From NCBI RefSeq assembly GCF_000187245.1, contig NC_027861.1, forward strand, positions 558,001 through 622,000: DNA of 64,000 nucleotides, read 5' to 3'. Below, in pieces: positions 20,253-29,808 of this stretch (the first letter of the stretch is position 1; every line of letters starts with the position of its first letter). A program made the position numbers and the translations under genes. The notes beneath the pieces are model-generated. The model did no database searches. It saw only the letters and a program-made list of their open reading frames with translations, and was not told where the DNA came from. Source of the DNA: Ogataea parapolymorpha DL-1. Taxonomy: Eukaryota; Ascomycota; Pichiomycetes; Pichiales; Pichiaceae.

Positions 20253-20530
20253 CTAAAGAAGGTTAGTATGATGATTTTGTATCTAAATTTCAGCTGAAAC
20301 AGGGACCTGTGCACGGGCTATTTTTAATTGTGCCGGTGAATTTTCCCTTTGATCTGCGCGAATCTGCGGTGTACAAATTTTTCTGTTGCTCGGTACATAA
20401 TATTTGCGGGCCGACAGATATATATTGGCACTGTGGAAACTTGTGTCCGTACTATGTTGATCGGAACTCGCAGCAAACACCGAAATTATCGCGGGATCAA
20501 ACTTTCTGCTGAAATAGTGGGCGAACTTAC
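20253..20530 (-). other. Probable 278-nt intron in the FKS1 5' leader
   Basis: On the minus strand a GTAAGT donor begins at 20530. A perfect TACTAAC (20262-20268) is followed by TTCTTTAG, ending at 20253, just upstream of the FKS1 ATG. A TATATAA box at 20616-20622 lies about 86 bp upstream of the donor, the right place to start a short non-coding exon. The acceptor geometry matches the coding introns of this window. Inferred from signals only. Confidence 0.6.
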
Positions 20531-21183
20531 CTCTTAAGTAAACGAATGAATATCTAATCAGTGTAACTCTAAGGGGTTCTCTGTGCGCGCTCGAATATAC
20601 AACTTTATAACCCAGTTATATATGGAGCTTGCGTAGTGATAGTGCTTGGTTCGAGATTAACACCCAGAGAGATAGTCAAAGAGTTAACAGCTTTAAAAAA
20701 AAACAAAAAGGTAAAACAGGACAAATCCAAGGTGGATCCTGTGCCAGATCCAAAACAAAATGTACTGCGCCACATCCAGGTGTTTTATGGTTTTTCTGTC
20801 GCGGTAGAAAAATTTAGGTGGACGTGGCGCAACTACGCGGGCTAGCCGAAAGGGTGTGTGAAATTCTATATTTAGACGTGGCAACTCCCCGGCTACATCC
20901 ACCAATTACATGGCATTTATCTCATTTCAACACTTTCTACATCAAAGATCGTTTCTTTGCCTCCGCCCTGTCATCTCGAATCCCGGCCTGGCTACTAAAA
21001 ATAGCCAAGCCTCGATTTTTTTTTCAGTATAAAGCTTGCATCACGTGTTACCCGGTGTTTTTTTCAGGGGATGGAATTGCAGCGTGTCTGTTTTTCCTTC
21101 CTCCTTTATTGTAAAATTCTCAACACCGCGTTTTTGCAGCAGTTTATTGTTCGTACATTAAATTCCAACTATTACTAACGGGA
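20531..21183 (-). promoter_or_regulatory. FKS1 upstream region
   Basis: No convincing gene. For FKS1, read on the minus strand, there is a TATATAA at 20616-20622. GACGTGGC occurs twice, at 20821-20828 and 20875-20882, each followed within a few bases by AACT. Farther out, near the end of STO1, a CACGTG box (21042-21047) abuts a Reb1-type TTACCCG (21048-21054). Whether these distal sites serve FKS1 or an unseen transcript is open. Small open frames here look like noise. Confidence 0.5.
21042..21054. promoter_or_regulatory. Abutting CACGTG and Reb1-like TTACCCG sites
   Basis: CACGTG (Cbf1/bHLH type) is immediately followed by TTACCCG, the core of the Reb1 general regulatory factor site. The pair lies about 130 bp beyond the STO1 stop. 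Reb1 sites can act as promoters' nucleosome barriers or as roadblock terminators. Direct sequence match only. Confidence 0.45.
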
Positions 21184-24099
21184 CTAGTAGGCCGATGTGC
21201 AAATGCCGTTAACAATTGCCGCAACATATTTTCTAGCCACCTCAGACCGCACTCCGCCTTCAATCTTGTCGCCAAGCTGTTCGAAATTAGTTAGGCTAGC
21301 GAATTTGCGTGCTTTTGAGCGCATTATTTCAAAGCACCCGTGCAGACCCCAGCGTAATTCTGTGTCTTGATCTGCGCTTTCCTCTGTCTCCACCGTGCCT
21401 AAGATCATTTCCTCGCGGTCGTCGCCCAGCTTTTCGATCAAAAGGTCGATATGCTCGATGATCTTGCTGTAAAAGGTCTGTAACAAATCTTTTGCCTCGG
21501 CCTCTGATGCAGAACTTGTCACCATCCGGTCGAAAAGCTCACTAGCATAAACCTGGCTAATCATAGTCAAGCTCTCATTGTTAGCGAAAAACGAGTCCAC
21601 CAGCTGCGTAGCAGAAATAAATCCCTTATTTTTGATTCTTTCCAAGATCAGGTAGCCAATTCTTGGTTCGTTATTCCACAGACGAAGAACGCCGTCAATC
21701 AGCCATTTTTGACGTTCGGCCACTTCTTCCGCCTTAAGTAGTGGGAACTGGTCATTTTCCAAATCCTCATGTTCTCCTTCTGCTGCGGGAAGACCAAGCA
21801 CCTTGCGTAGCTTTGCACCACAAAGCTCCAAAGCACCACTTTCCACCACGGATAGCGAACGCGAACCTATGATACATGTGGATTGGATCACGAGTGTCAC
21901 AATGTAGCAGTCAATGTTTCCGATAAGATACTCTTCCGCTCCTGGATGTTCAGAAGATTCTTTGGCTATTTGTTCTTTTAGGAGCACAATCAAATCGTTG
22001 AATTGTTGCAACGACTCTCCTTCCTGAATGTTGGTGTAAATACTGTGACAGAGCTCGTGGTACGGATGCTCCTCGTTGTTGAACAGATACTGGTCCACAA
22101 TATGGTAGATTTCGGCATTTCCTGCATCCTCAGTGATCGCCTCTATATTTTCCTCCGCCGCATAATTTGCCTCGTAAGCAGACTCTGCAAGCTTCGTTCC
22201 GAACAGTTTGCTGTCAAAGTTGATCACTTGCCTCTTATCCCAGAGTGAGAGCCGCAAGAACCGGTGGAATTCTGGGGGCAAAGTGGCCTTAATCGTTCGA
22301 GGAGTGCTGAGTCGTATTTCTCTACCGATAATGTTTCGGAACAGATAAATTGTTGGATGGTAGAATAGCTTGTCCAAAGTATTGAGATCATCAACCCATT
22401 CTGTCCATTGCCAGTCGAAACCAAAATTGCTGAGTTGGGCAGTCATCCAGAGAACAAATCTCTCCCGAAGCTCAAAGTCCAGATATTTGAAGTTGGAGTA
22501 GAAAAACCGAATAGCAGTACCTAGAACTTTGGCAAAAGTCACTTTATCTTCCGAGTCAGGTGCGCGTCTCACATTCGCCCAATCTCTTCCGCATGTGTCT
22601 GCCAGAAGCATTTGGTAGTACACAGAGGGGGTAGGTGCCTCTGGAAGATGGAACATAAGGTCTAGCACGGCTTCGGTGACCACCTGCTCCATCTTCCACG
22701 TCGACGTGTAGCCCTGATCAAATTCCTGCTGGACATAGGTTGCAGATTGAATCATGGAAGCTTTGATTTGTGGATCGAGTTCCTCGTTATTTTCCAAGCT
22801 GCTAATTAAATCCACACCCGAGTTGAGATTATTGAGGATCGTGAGTTTGTCGATTGAAGAGTTAGGTTTAGAGAACAGTTTCTCGTTGAAAAACACATTC
22901 AATGACAGAATTTGTCTCGAAACAGTAACACGGTTGAACTCCATGTTCTGAACAATGTCCTGAGTCACGTCCCTTAAAATTATAGAGAGGTAGGAGTCGA
23001 CCGGAGGAACCGTATCGAAACCAGTGACCGAAGGCAAGAAGCATTCCAAGACATAGCGCGGATACTTCCAAAGAGAATCGATATTGCCCTGTAAATCGTA
23101 CGAAGCCCAATACTCACTGGATGGAATGTTAAATTGCTGGAACTGGTGTCTCTCAACGTCCTCCGGCTCGTGAGACTTGATTATTTGGTGTAGGTCGACC
23201 AAAAATGGAAGCTCTTTGTCGACCGCTTCCAGTGCAGGAAGAATCAGTTTCACAGGCTCCTTGGCCTCGTATGGTCTGTTAGGAGACTTGAAATGTCTGT
23301 AGGTCGTCTGGCTCTCCTCAGAAACATCCACAAGTTTGAATTTGCGTGCGATTTCAAGTACACGGTCCCAAAAGCCCTCATCTTTCTGCACCGCAAAGTG
23401 ATATGGAACAGATACTAGCACGTTGAAATACAGCAGCTGAGCCACGGCAACACGCTGGGCTGACTTTTCTTGTATCTCGACGGCCAGCTCCAGCAATTGC
23501 TCGTAGGTCTTCGTGATTGGATCATCAGAGACCATCATTGGGCTCAGTACAGCCACCAGACGCAAAATAAGCTTGAGCCTGGTAATCACGCCGCACTCGC
23601 TCGATTCCAACACGTCGTCGCTAGCAACTTTAATGTGTTCAAAAAGGCTCTGAACCTGTGAATGCAAGTACTCCAAAACATACTGACCGGCCTTCGGGTT
23701 TTTAAAATTCGTCAGCTGGACGAGTGCACCAACAATGAACACTTTTTGGGGCTGTTCAACGGTCAATGCCAGTAAGAATTCCAGCAGCGAGTTGCGCAAA
23801 AAATCATCCGTGTCAATCTCCTGAGCAATCGAATTGGACACGTTCTCCAGGTCGAGCGACAGCTGTTGAGGATATTCGCCTATTTTTCCAATCTCGGCGC
23901 AGATATTTTTGGCCAACTCAACCTCCCGTGGTAACAAGGCCCGTCTAGGCCTCTTGGTCCACGAATCTGATTGTTGATACGCCCCTGAAGGCACTTCTGG
24001 TAATGGTCTTCCAGGTAACTCAGAAGATGCTGCCAACGAGGGCTCATATCCCTCATCATCAGAAACGCTTCTCTTGCGCTTATGCGGAGGCTCTTCCAT
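21184..24099 (-). CDS. STO1: Nuclear cap-binding complex large subunit (CBP80/Sto1)
   Basis: 971 residues, an all-helical MIF4G-type protein that with Cbc2 binds the m7G cap of nuclear RNAs and links capping to splicing, export and decay. After a basic, disordered N-terminus (HKRKRSVSDDE) come family blocks: EQPQKVFIVGALVQL, RLKLILRLVAVLSPM, then LWKYPRYVLECFLP, DFELRERFVLWMTAQLSNF and WQWTEWVDDL, which parallel MWKTPRYAFHVYLP and related blocks in Sto1. The ATG is at 24099. Saccharomyces STO1 has a 5' intron; here the frame runs intact from an ATG that aligns with the family N-terminus, though a TACTAAC lies 21 bases upstream. Confidence 0.9.
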   Translation of the reverse strand: MEEPPHKRKRSVSDDEGYEPSLAASSELPGRPLPEVPSGAYQQSDSWTKRPRRALLPREVELAKNICAEIGKIGEYPQQLSLDLENVSNSIAQEIDTDDFLRNSLLEFLLALTVEQPQKVFIVGALVQLTNFKNPKAGQYVLEYLHSQVQSLFEHIKVASDDVLESSECGVITRLKLILRLVAVLSPMMVSDDPITKTYEQLLELAVEIQEKSAQRVAVAQLLYFNVLVSVPYHFAVQKDEGFWDRVLEIARKFKLVDVSEESQTTYRHFKSPNRPYEAKEPVKLILPALEAVDKELPFLVDLHQIIKSHEPEDVERHQFQQFNIPSSEYWASYDLQGNIDSLWKYPRYVLECFLPSVTGFDTVPPVDSYLSIILRDVTQDIVQNMEFNRVTVSRQILSLNVFFNEKLFSKPNSSIDKLTILNNLNSGVDLISSLENNEELDPQIKASMIQSATYVQQEFDQGYTSTWKMEQVVTEAVLDLMFHLPEAPTPSVYYQMLLADTCGRDWANVRRAPDSEDKVTFAKVLGTAIRFFYSNFKYLDFELRERFVLWMTAQLSNFGFDWQWTEWVDDLNTLDKLFYHPTIYLFRNIIGREIRLSTPRTIKATLPPEFHRFLRLSLWDKRQVINFDSKLFGTKLAESAYEANYAAEENIEAITEDAGNAEIYHIVDQYLFNNEEHPYHELCHSIYTNIQEGESLQQFNDLIVLLKEQIAKESSEHPGAEEYLIGNIDCYIVTLVIQSTCIIGSRSLSVVESGALELCGAKLRKVLGLPAAEGEHEDLENDQFPLLKAEEVAERQKWLIDGVLRLWNNEPRIGYLILERIKNKGFISATQLVDSFFANNESLTMISQVYASELFDRMVTSSASEAEAKDLLQTFYSKIIEHIDLLIEKLGDDREEMILGTVETEESADQDTELRWGLHGCFEIMRSKARKFASLTNFEQLGDKIEGGVRSEVARKYVAAIVNGICTSAY

Positions 24100-24216
24100 A
24101 TTTATAATAAATTTGAATAGTTAGTATACAAATGAAAAATTCAATTTTTTATTTGTCGTATCTTCTTCTATTCGTACTGTCTTAACAATATACATACATG
24201 ATCATAAACCAGCTCG

Positions 24217-27200
24217 TCACTCATCAGCCGCAATCTGTCCGTATCTTTGAATATACCGTTCGTTTGTCAAAGTTAGCTTCTCGACCTTGGCCTCCAAGGT
24301 ACGAATTCTCTCTGCGCATATTCTTAGATCCATCTCTTTTTGAGCTTTCACGTTCTTGAGGGCCTCACGCAACTCTTCTTTCTGAGACTCAAGCTCTGCA
24401 ATGTTGCCCTTCGAGCTCAGTTGGCTCCTCAAATGCAACTTTTCAGACTTGAGCTGCTCAATCTCTTTCAAAAGGGAGTCGTAAGTAGCCGCAGAAACTG
24501 AATTCTCAGCCACCTCCAGCTGGTTTTTCAATTTCGGAATGGTCGTGCCAATTAACTCCTTGTTTTCACTGCTCAACTTTTCTAGCCTCTTTTTGAGCTC
24601 GCTATTTTCTTGCTCCATCATTTCGTACTTCGATTTGTTCAAATTGTTTTCTTCAGTCAGCTTGAACACTTTGTAGCCCATGTCTGAGTTATTGTACACC
24701 TTATTCTTGAGATCCGCAACATCGAATCCTTTATTATACTGCTGGGCAAGGAACTCCTCCACAGCAAACCTCTTGCGTCTTTCATCCGCCAGTTGCTGCG
24801 TAAGACTTGCAATCTTTGACTCTTCGGACACCACGTCTCCCTCAATCGGGATATTGTTCACTTCCAATTTGCGCTGAAGTCTGATCTCTCTGGATATGCT
24901 ATCGGCCAGCTCGCTGGAAACAATTTGAAGCTCGTTGAACAATTCCTGATTCGAATTAAAAAGCTCCAATTGTTCTGGTTTGAAGACTGCAGTTTGGCTT
25001 GTCGATTGATCTGTTTGCTGTGAAACAGGCGTCATCTGCCTATCTCTTGCGTCAAGATTTGAGCTAGGGGGCGCTAGTGATCTCTCCTTGGCAGCCTGGT
25101 AAGCATACTGAGACGATTTGATATTCGATGGTTGATCCTGATGCTGGCTCTCGTTGCTCGTCATATGCTGATAAGTGGCAAGTTCAGGATATTCTCCCAA
25201 AGAAATCTTTCCTGTTTTTCCTGATTCTGGAGATGTGAAGTTGAAATCCTCCTCTTCCTTACTCCGAGGAGGCGTTGCCAATTTCCCATTCATCTGCTCC
25301 GTACCCGAAGGTCCACTAGGTCGAGTTTGTTTGACAAATGCCTGCTCCTCTTCGACATCCACGGTCATGCTTGAGTTCGCAAGAGGGGTGGCCTTTTCAA
25401 AATCAGTACTGGTGTTGAATCCATTGATGTCATCCAAACTCGTATTTTGAGTGAAACTCTGCTCATCAAGATCCATGTCAATAATTCTACTCAACCTGTA
25501 GTCATTCTCCTCATTAGCCAAGTTTAATGTCAATCTATAGTTCATGAGCGAATCCGAAGGAGTGATAGGAGTTTTAGGCAGCTTCTTGTTCTTGAAAGTG
25601 GAATCAGAATCTTTTGAAGGTAGATTAATTGTGAGTCCATGGTAATTGTGAGCATAACCGCTATTTTGAACAGAGGTCGTTGAAGAACCTATTACTTTGT
25701 ATGAGTTATCACCCTGATTCGAAGCATTCGTATGGCCGTCCTCATCGCGCTTCCTTCGGGAAATCTTCTTCAGGAAGTGCTTAGCATTAGGCAGCTTTGG
25801 GCTGTTTCCAGCAGAAACTGGTCTTGAGAATGCTTCTCTGAATCCCATAAATGGCGATTTTTTTGTTGTCTCAAGCTCCGGGGATTTGTTGGCTGCGGGT
25901 GGTTGAGGAGGTGGCTTTCTTGAGCGAACCTTTGACGACGCTGATGAATTGTTGGACGTGAGGCCCAAGTCGCTACCATCTTTTTTCTCCTCACTCCTGT
26001 GCTCCGTAGGTTGTCGCTTTTTCGAATACTCTTCATTCTCAACAGGCAACAGCATTGATTTGTAATGTCTAACCGTGGGAACAGAATGCTCTTGATGGAC
26101 TTCGATTTCCTCTTGTGCTTTGGCAAGGGGCACAGGGTCTTCTGGAACATGCGGAATCTCGGCAACCGTTGATTTTTGCGTCTCATATCCATACATTAAA
26201 CCGGGGTCTTCTTTGTGACCACCAGGATCTCTTGGCGGAACAATTCGATCTTGCGTTGAATATGAACTATCATCGGATCTATCTTCGCCATCTGGTGCCT
26301 TATTGTCCTCGGTTGAAATGTCTTTCATAACCGGACTGATGGTATCTGAACTACTGGCAGAGTTAAGTTTGTCCGCACTCATTAAAGCGCTTGTAGTTCG
26401 GACTGAGTCATTGTCGAGATCCCTGATTTCGGAGAAGTTTTCTTTTGGAATGAAATCTGACCTAACAGAATTGAATCCTTGGTCCTTCACCTTGTTTTCA
26501 GTGTCATCATCAGTGATTACTGTGTGGTCCGGAGTTTTCGAAATTGAATCGAAAGAAGAGCTGTCACCCTGCTCCATCACATTTTGAGGGGCTTCAAAAT
26601 CATTGAGAGTTGAATACGAATTGTTCTTGCTTGTATCGTAATCATCCATATCATTAATGACCTTTGGTTGTTCCAGGTCTTGTTCATTCTCATCAATTGG
26701 CAGTTCTGTAGCGGTTGTGAAAACATCTTGCTGGGTTTTGCTGGTATTAGCAAGCTGATACACCTGAGAACTAGCAACGCGTTGCTTTTCGGGACTCTCA
26801 TGCGACGATGTCACCGAGTACATAGACGAATCCGGCTCACCTCCTGATGTTGATCCAGCTTTCTCAGAATGATACGACGCTTGTCTTGTTTCCCTATCAT
26901 GCTCACTACGATTATGCGTAGAAGTTGAGAAAACCGATCTCAATGACGACCGAGCACCAGCGTCAACATAGGTCCGGGAATCATTGGAATGGCGTTGAGA
27001 CGACGGTGTTTCAAGAAGCTTTGCCGTGTCTACTCCGACTGGCTCCTCCTTCGCGTTCTTTTTCTCTAGTGGTTCTTGGCCGCTTGGCAGCTCTTTGATA
27101 AGTTCTGTTTCTTGATAAACTGGACCCTCGTCATGTTCATCGTCACTGTCAGCAAACACATATCTATTGAGCTTTCCTCTGTTGTTCTTTTTCGCAGGCT

Positions 27201-28788
27201 GGAACGGTTCTGGAGCAGGTGCGTCGCTTGGCAAGTATTCAAAAGTTGTTGCTTGAACCTGAGTAGTCTCACTGGTCGGCCTGACCTCTCCTTCCTCCTG
27301 TGAATTTGAAACAACTTCTGCAGGCGTACCTTCATACTCATGTTGTGATTGTTGGATATGTGAATTACTTGCACGGTTTATGGAACCGATAGGACGAGAC
27401 GATGTATCTCCTTCCAATGCTTTCTCTTGAATTTGAGGTTCGGCTGCAGTATATTGCTGTGCAGATTGCCTATTTTGCATTGGAATATACGTTGCATTTT
27501 GATCAACTGGTGGGATGGCTTGCGCTGCGCCTGAGAAGGCTGGCAAGGTTTGCGATTCGAAAGCGCCGATAGGCTGCATCGGTCCGGGCATGCTGTAGTT
27601 GAGCGTCATAGGATGTTCTTGCTGGGGTATATTTTGTTGGGCGACTGGCTGAGGGTGTCTCAGTGTCGGAGGCTGTTGCGAGTAAGGACTTGGGGCGCGT
27701 TGTTGCCCTAGTGGGCCTCCTGGACCTGGACGCATCATCTGAGGTGGAATATGCATGTTCTGGCTGCTTTGAGGATACTCGAGGCCAACATTTGGAGCAG
27801 CTGGATTTGGACCCACCTTTCCGTTGTAATTTGTGGGCTGAGGAGCGATGCCTTGTGGAGCTCTGTACGGCGAGTTTGAAAATCTCGAGGTCATCGACAT
27901 GGCTTTCGGAGGATTGCCGTTGCTTGGATCAGGGCCACCAAATTGGTTATTAAATGGTGGAGGCCTCGTCTGCATGGACATTGCCCTTGGATCATATCCC
28001 ATTCTGGGGCCAGGACCCATGTATCCTGGACCTGCTGATTGCATGGACATCGTTCTCGGGTACCGCATCATGCCTGCCTCCAGACTCATTGCCCGCGGAG
28101 GACCCTTGTTTGCATTTGCCAACTGTGCAGCTACCATTTTCTTCTGTGCGGTCATTTGCTTACGGTACTGCACATTTGACAATTGGCCGTTGGGAGCTCT
28201 TGGTCTGCTGGATAACGTGGGGATATAAGGCTGAGTGTCTAAAGCAGATGAGCCGTTGCCGTATCTTCCACCCCCTCTTATATGCTGCAGGTCATCAAAA
28301 GAGACGGTGCTCGCCGAGGCTTCGACTTCCACGTCTCCGTCCGCGTCTCCATTTCCATCGTCATCGTCATCATCTTTTCCGAACTTCATTCCTCGCTTGA
28401 AAAACTTGTTCACTGAGCTGGAAGAGTTCGACACAAGCGAGCTTCTTCTCGAATGTGACGCTCCCTCGCCAAACACCTTCGGAGGAGCCATATTAGCCGG
28501 CCGGCCATAATAGTCTACTTGAGGTTGCATGGGCATGGACATATCGTGTCGCTGATATGGAACTTGATATGCTCCCGGATGAGGTTTCTGGTATCCCTGG
28601 TAGTTTGGTGGAGGGTAGTATGGTCCCGGCTGGCTACCATAATGGAGTCTGTTGTTATTAGGCAACGGGGCCTCTTTCCGAACATCTATGAAAGCACTCT
28701 CGCCCAATGCCCGACTCATGCTGCTCCTAGGCACCCCATCCACAACATTTTGGGGCCTGCGGTTGTTGACGAGCATAGCCTGTTCCAT
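24217..28788 (-). CDS. Large disordered protein with a C-terminal coiled coil, possibly an eisosome/cortical scaffold
   Basis: 1523 residues from the ATG at 28788; a TTG-opened extension was dropped. I do not recognise it with certainty. Residues 1-100 are Pro/Tyr/Gln/Asn-rich; next come a basic FFKRGMKFG patch, an acidic run of six Asp, and a STVSFDDLQHIRGGGRYG block followed by DTQPYIPTL. Four copies of a P-R/K-A/T-M-S-L/M motif lie in the part encoded at 27886-28092. A long Ser/Glu/Asp-rich middle has a basic KISRRKRDED patch. The last ~260 residues are heptad coiled coil. This layout (disordered, Ser-rich, DDL-IR block, C-terminal coiled coil) recalls fungal cortical scaffolds such as Seg1; that is a guess. 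Confidence 0.7.
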   Translation of the reverse strand: MEQAMLVNNRRPQNVVDGVPRSSMSRALGESAFIDVRKEAPLPNNNRLHYGSQPGPYYPPPNYQGYQKPHPGAYQVPYQRHDMSMPMQPQVDYYGRPANMAPPKVFGEGASHSRRSSLVSNSSSSVNKFFKRGMKFGKDDDDDDGNGDADGDVEVEASASTVSFDDLQHIRGGGRYGNGSSALDTQPYIPTLSSRPRAPNGQLSNVQYRKQMTAQKKMVAAQLANANKGPPRAMSLEAGMMRYPRTMSMQSAGPGYMGPGPRMGYDPRAMSMQTRPPPFNNQFGGPDPSNGNPPKAMSMTSRFSNSPYRAPQGIAPQPTNYNGKVGPNPAAPNVGLEYPQSSQNMHIPPQMMRPGPGGPLGQQRAPSPYSQQPPTLRHPQPVAQQNIPQQEHPMTLNYSMPGPMQPIGAFESQTLPAFSGAAQAIPPVDQNATYIPMQNRQSAQQYTAAEPQIQEKALEGDTSSRPIGSINRASNSHIQQSQHEYEGTPAEVVSNSQEEGEVRPTSETTQVQATTFEYLPSDAPAPEPFQPAKKNNRGKLNRYVFADSDDEHDEGPVYQETELIKELPSGQEPLEKKNAKEEPVGVDTAKLLETPSSQRHSNDSRTYVDAGARSSLRSVFSTSTHNRSEHDRETRQASYHSEKAGSTSGGEPDSSMYSVTSSHESPEKQRVASSQVYQLANTSKTQQDVFTTATELPIDENEQDLEQPKVINDMDDYDTSKNNSYSTLNDFEAPQNVMEQGDSSSFDSISKTPDHTVITDDDTENKVKDQGFNSVRSDFIPKENFSEIRDLDNDSVRTTSALMSADKLNSASSSDTISPVMKDISTEDNKAPDGEDRSDDSSYSTQDRIVPPRDPGGHKEDPGLMYGYETQKSTVAEIPHVPEDPVPLAKAQEEIEVHQEHSVPTVRHYKSMLLPVENEEYSKKRQPTEHRSEEKKDGSDLGLTSNNSSASSKVRSRKPPPQPPAANKSPELETTKKSPFMGFREAFSRPVSAGNSPKLPNAKHFLKKISRRKRDEDGHTNASNQGDNSYKVIGSSTTSVQNSGYAHNYHGLTINLPSKDSDSTFKNKKLPKTPITPSDSLMNYRLTLNLANEENDYRLSRIIDMDLDEQSFTQNTSLDDINGFNTSTDFEKATPLANSSMTVDVEEEQAFVKQTRPSGPSGTEQMNGKLATPPRSKEEEDFNFTSPESGKTGKISLGEYPELATYQHMTSNESQHQDQPSNIKSSQYAYQAAKERSLAPPSSNLDARDRQMTPVSQQTDQSTSQTAVFKPEQLELFNSNQELFNELQIVSSELADSISREIRLQRKLEVNNIPIEGDVVSEESKIASLTQQLADERRKRFAVEEFLAQQYNKGFDVADLKNKVYNNSDMGYKVFKLTEENNLNKSKYEMMEQENSELKKRLEKLSSENKELIGTTIPKLKNQLEVAENSVSAATYDSLLKEIEQLKSEKLHLRSQLSSKGNIAELESQKEELREALKNVKAQKEMDLRICAERIRTLEAKVEKLTLTNERYIQRYGQIAADE

Positions 28789-28986
28789 TTTGCACTTGAA
28801 AAACGAGGGCTCGTGCAAAATAAAACTTTTTTGAATCAAAACAAAATTGACTTAGTCCTGTTATTTACTTTACTACCCCTTGAATTACAAGCACGGTGCA
28901 CGACTTTTCTGTCGGTGTAAAGATTTATATAAACATTCTCATCTGAAACATTATAAATAAGTAGCTCCTGGGTCCACCCCAATACC

Positions 28987-29411
28987 CTAAATCTCCTTCT
29001 TTACCGGCAGATCGCTCACACGGCCCACAATATTATACCTGTTGCTGAAAAATGTGAACCAGTCATCCAGGACCTTCAATTGTTTCTCCGTCAAAGTGGA
29101 ATAGTCCCAGCTTATATCGGGTGATGTATCCTCGGGCTTCAAAGAGCTCTTCCCAAGAGCTCGTGACGCGTCTTTGCCAACAAAAACATGGTAACCCTTA
29201 CCAACACCATAGGCAGCATGGTTATGCGAGACATCGAACACGGTGCCTTTGATGGCTATGTACATCTTCTCCGTTTGCTCACCTTTTTGTTAGCGATCAC
29301 AATGCGTTCGCAAAACTCACCGTCACACTTCGCAAGTTCAGCCATTGTTATGGGATCATCCCGTGGTGGAGCCAAGTCCACGGGCGTCTTTGGCATGAAT
29401 TTCTTGCTCAT
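28987..29411 (-). CDS. DAP1: Heme-binding damage-response protein Dap1 (MAPR family), spliced
   Basis: Coding parts are 29321-29411 and 28987-29282 on the minus strand, giving 128 residues. Splicing out 38 nt joins MAELAKCDG to EQTEKMYIAIKGTVFDVS, matching the FNGHDDEKIFIAIRGKVYD start of the cytochrome b5-like MAPR fold. Further landmarks are YHVFVGKDASRALG and LDDWFTFFSNRYNIVGRV. Dap1 binds heme through tyrosine and supports the cytochrome P450 Erg11 in ergosterol synthesis. Unlike Saccharomyces Dap1, the N-terminus here is short and has no obvious membrane anchor. The intron retained would stop the frame early. Confidence 0.85.
29283..29320 (-). other. 38-nt intron of DAP1
   Basis: Minus strand: GTGAGT donor, CTAAC branch site, and an AAG acceptor (ACAAAAAG). 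Both exon junctions restore a Gly codon (G plus GT) in the conserved CDG-E context. The short distance from branch A to AG matches the other introns here. Confidence 0.85.
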
Positions 29412-29498
29412 GAGATATAATTAAATCTAGAAATTTATATTAGTAATGGCTGAGCTAATAGTTTAGGCTGAGCAGGTCTCGCAGCGTGTATACAAGGT

Positions 29499-29786
29499 CT
29501 ATTTCTCTTTTTTGGTGTCTTCCTGCTTCTTGGTCTGCTGTTCCTTTCCTTGTTTCTCCAATTTGATCTTCTCTTTCGCTATTTCTCCAATGAACCACGT
29601 CACGGATCCCCATAATAGAAGCGAGATCACCAACAAATTAACAAAGTGAACAGACCGGCTGAGGAAGATCATCACCAACAGCGAAACGACCAAGCATACA
29701 AAAGACGCGTGGGTCGCTTTCACAAGTGTGGGCGTTGCTCCCGGCTGGAAAACCGAGTCCCAAAGATCGACAACAAAAGACGACAT
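29499..29786 (-). CDS. PKR1: V-ATPase assembly factor Pkr1
   Basis: 95 residues with two membrane spans (about 22-42 and 48-67) and a Lys/Gln/Glu-rich cytosolic tail. The first half, LWDSVFQPGATPTLVKATH, then SFVCL and ISLLLWGSVTWFIGE, lines up with LWESVFEPGTSPQLIIATH and LLLWITVIWFINE of Saccharomyces Pkr1. It acts in the ER together with Vma12, Vma21 and Vma22 to assemble the V0 sector. Its ATG is only 22 bp from the divergent ATG at 29809. Confidence 0.9.
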   Translation of the reverse strand: MSSFVVDLWDSVFQPGATPTLVKATHASFVCLVVSLLVMIFLSRSVHFVNLLVISLLLWGSVTWFIGEIAKEKIKLEKQGKEQQTKKQEDTKKEK

Positions 29787-29808
29787 TATTAAATAATTTT
29801 CGTAGAAA

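Noticed and set aside
20640..20670. GGTTCGAGATT as a tRNA B-box
   Set aside because: No matching A-box, no acceptor stem, and the 3' stem does not pair.
20309..21114. Several short open frames between FKS1 and STO1
   Set aside because: They overlap each other in several frames, have no motifs, and lie in the FKS1 leader and promoter.
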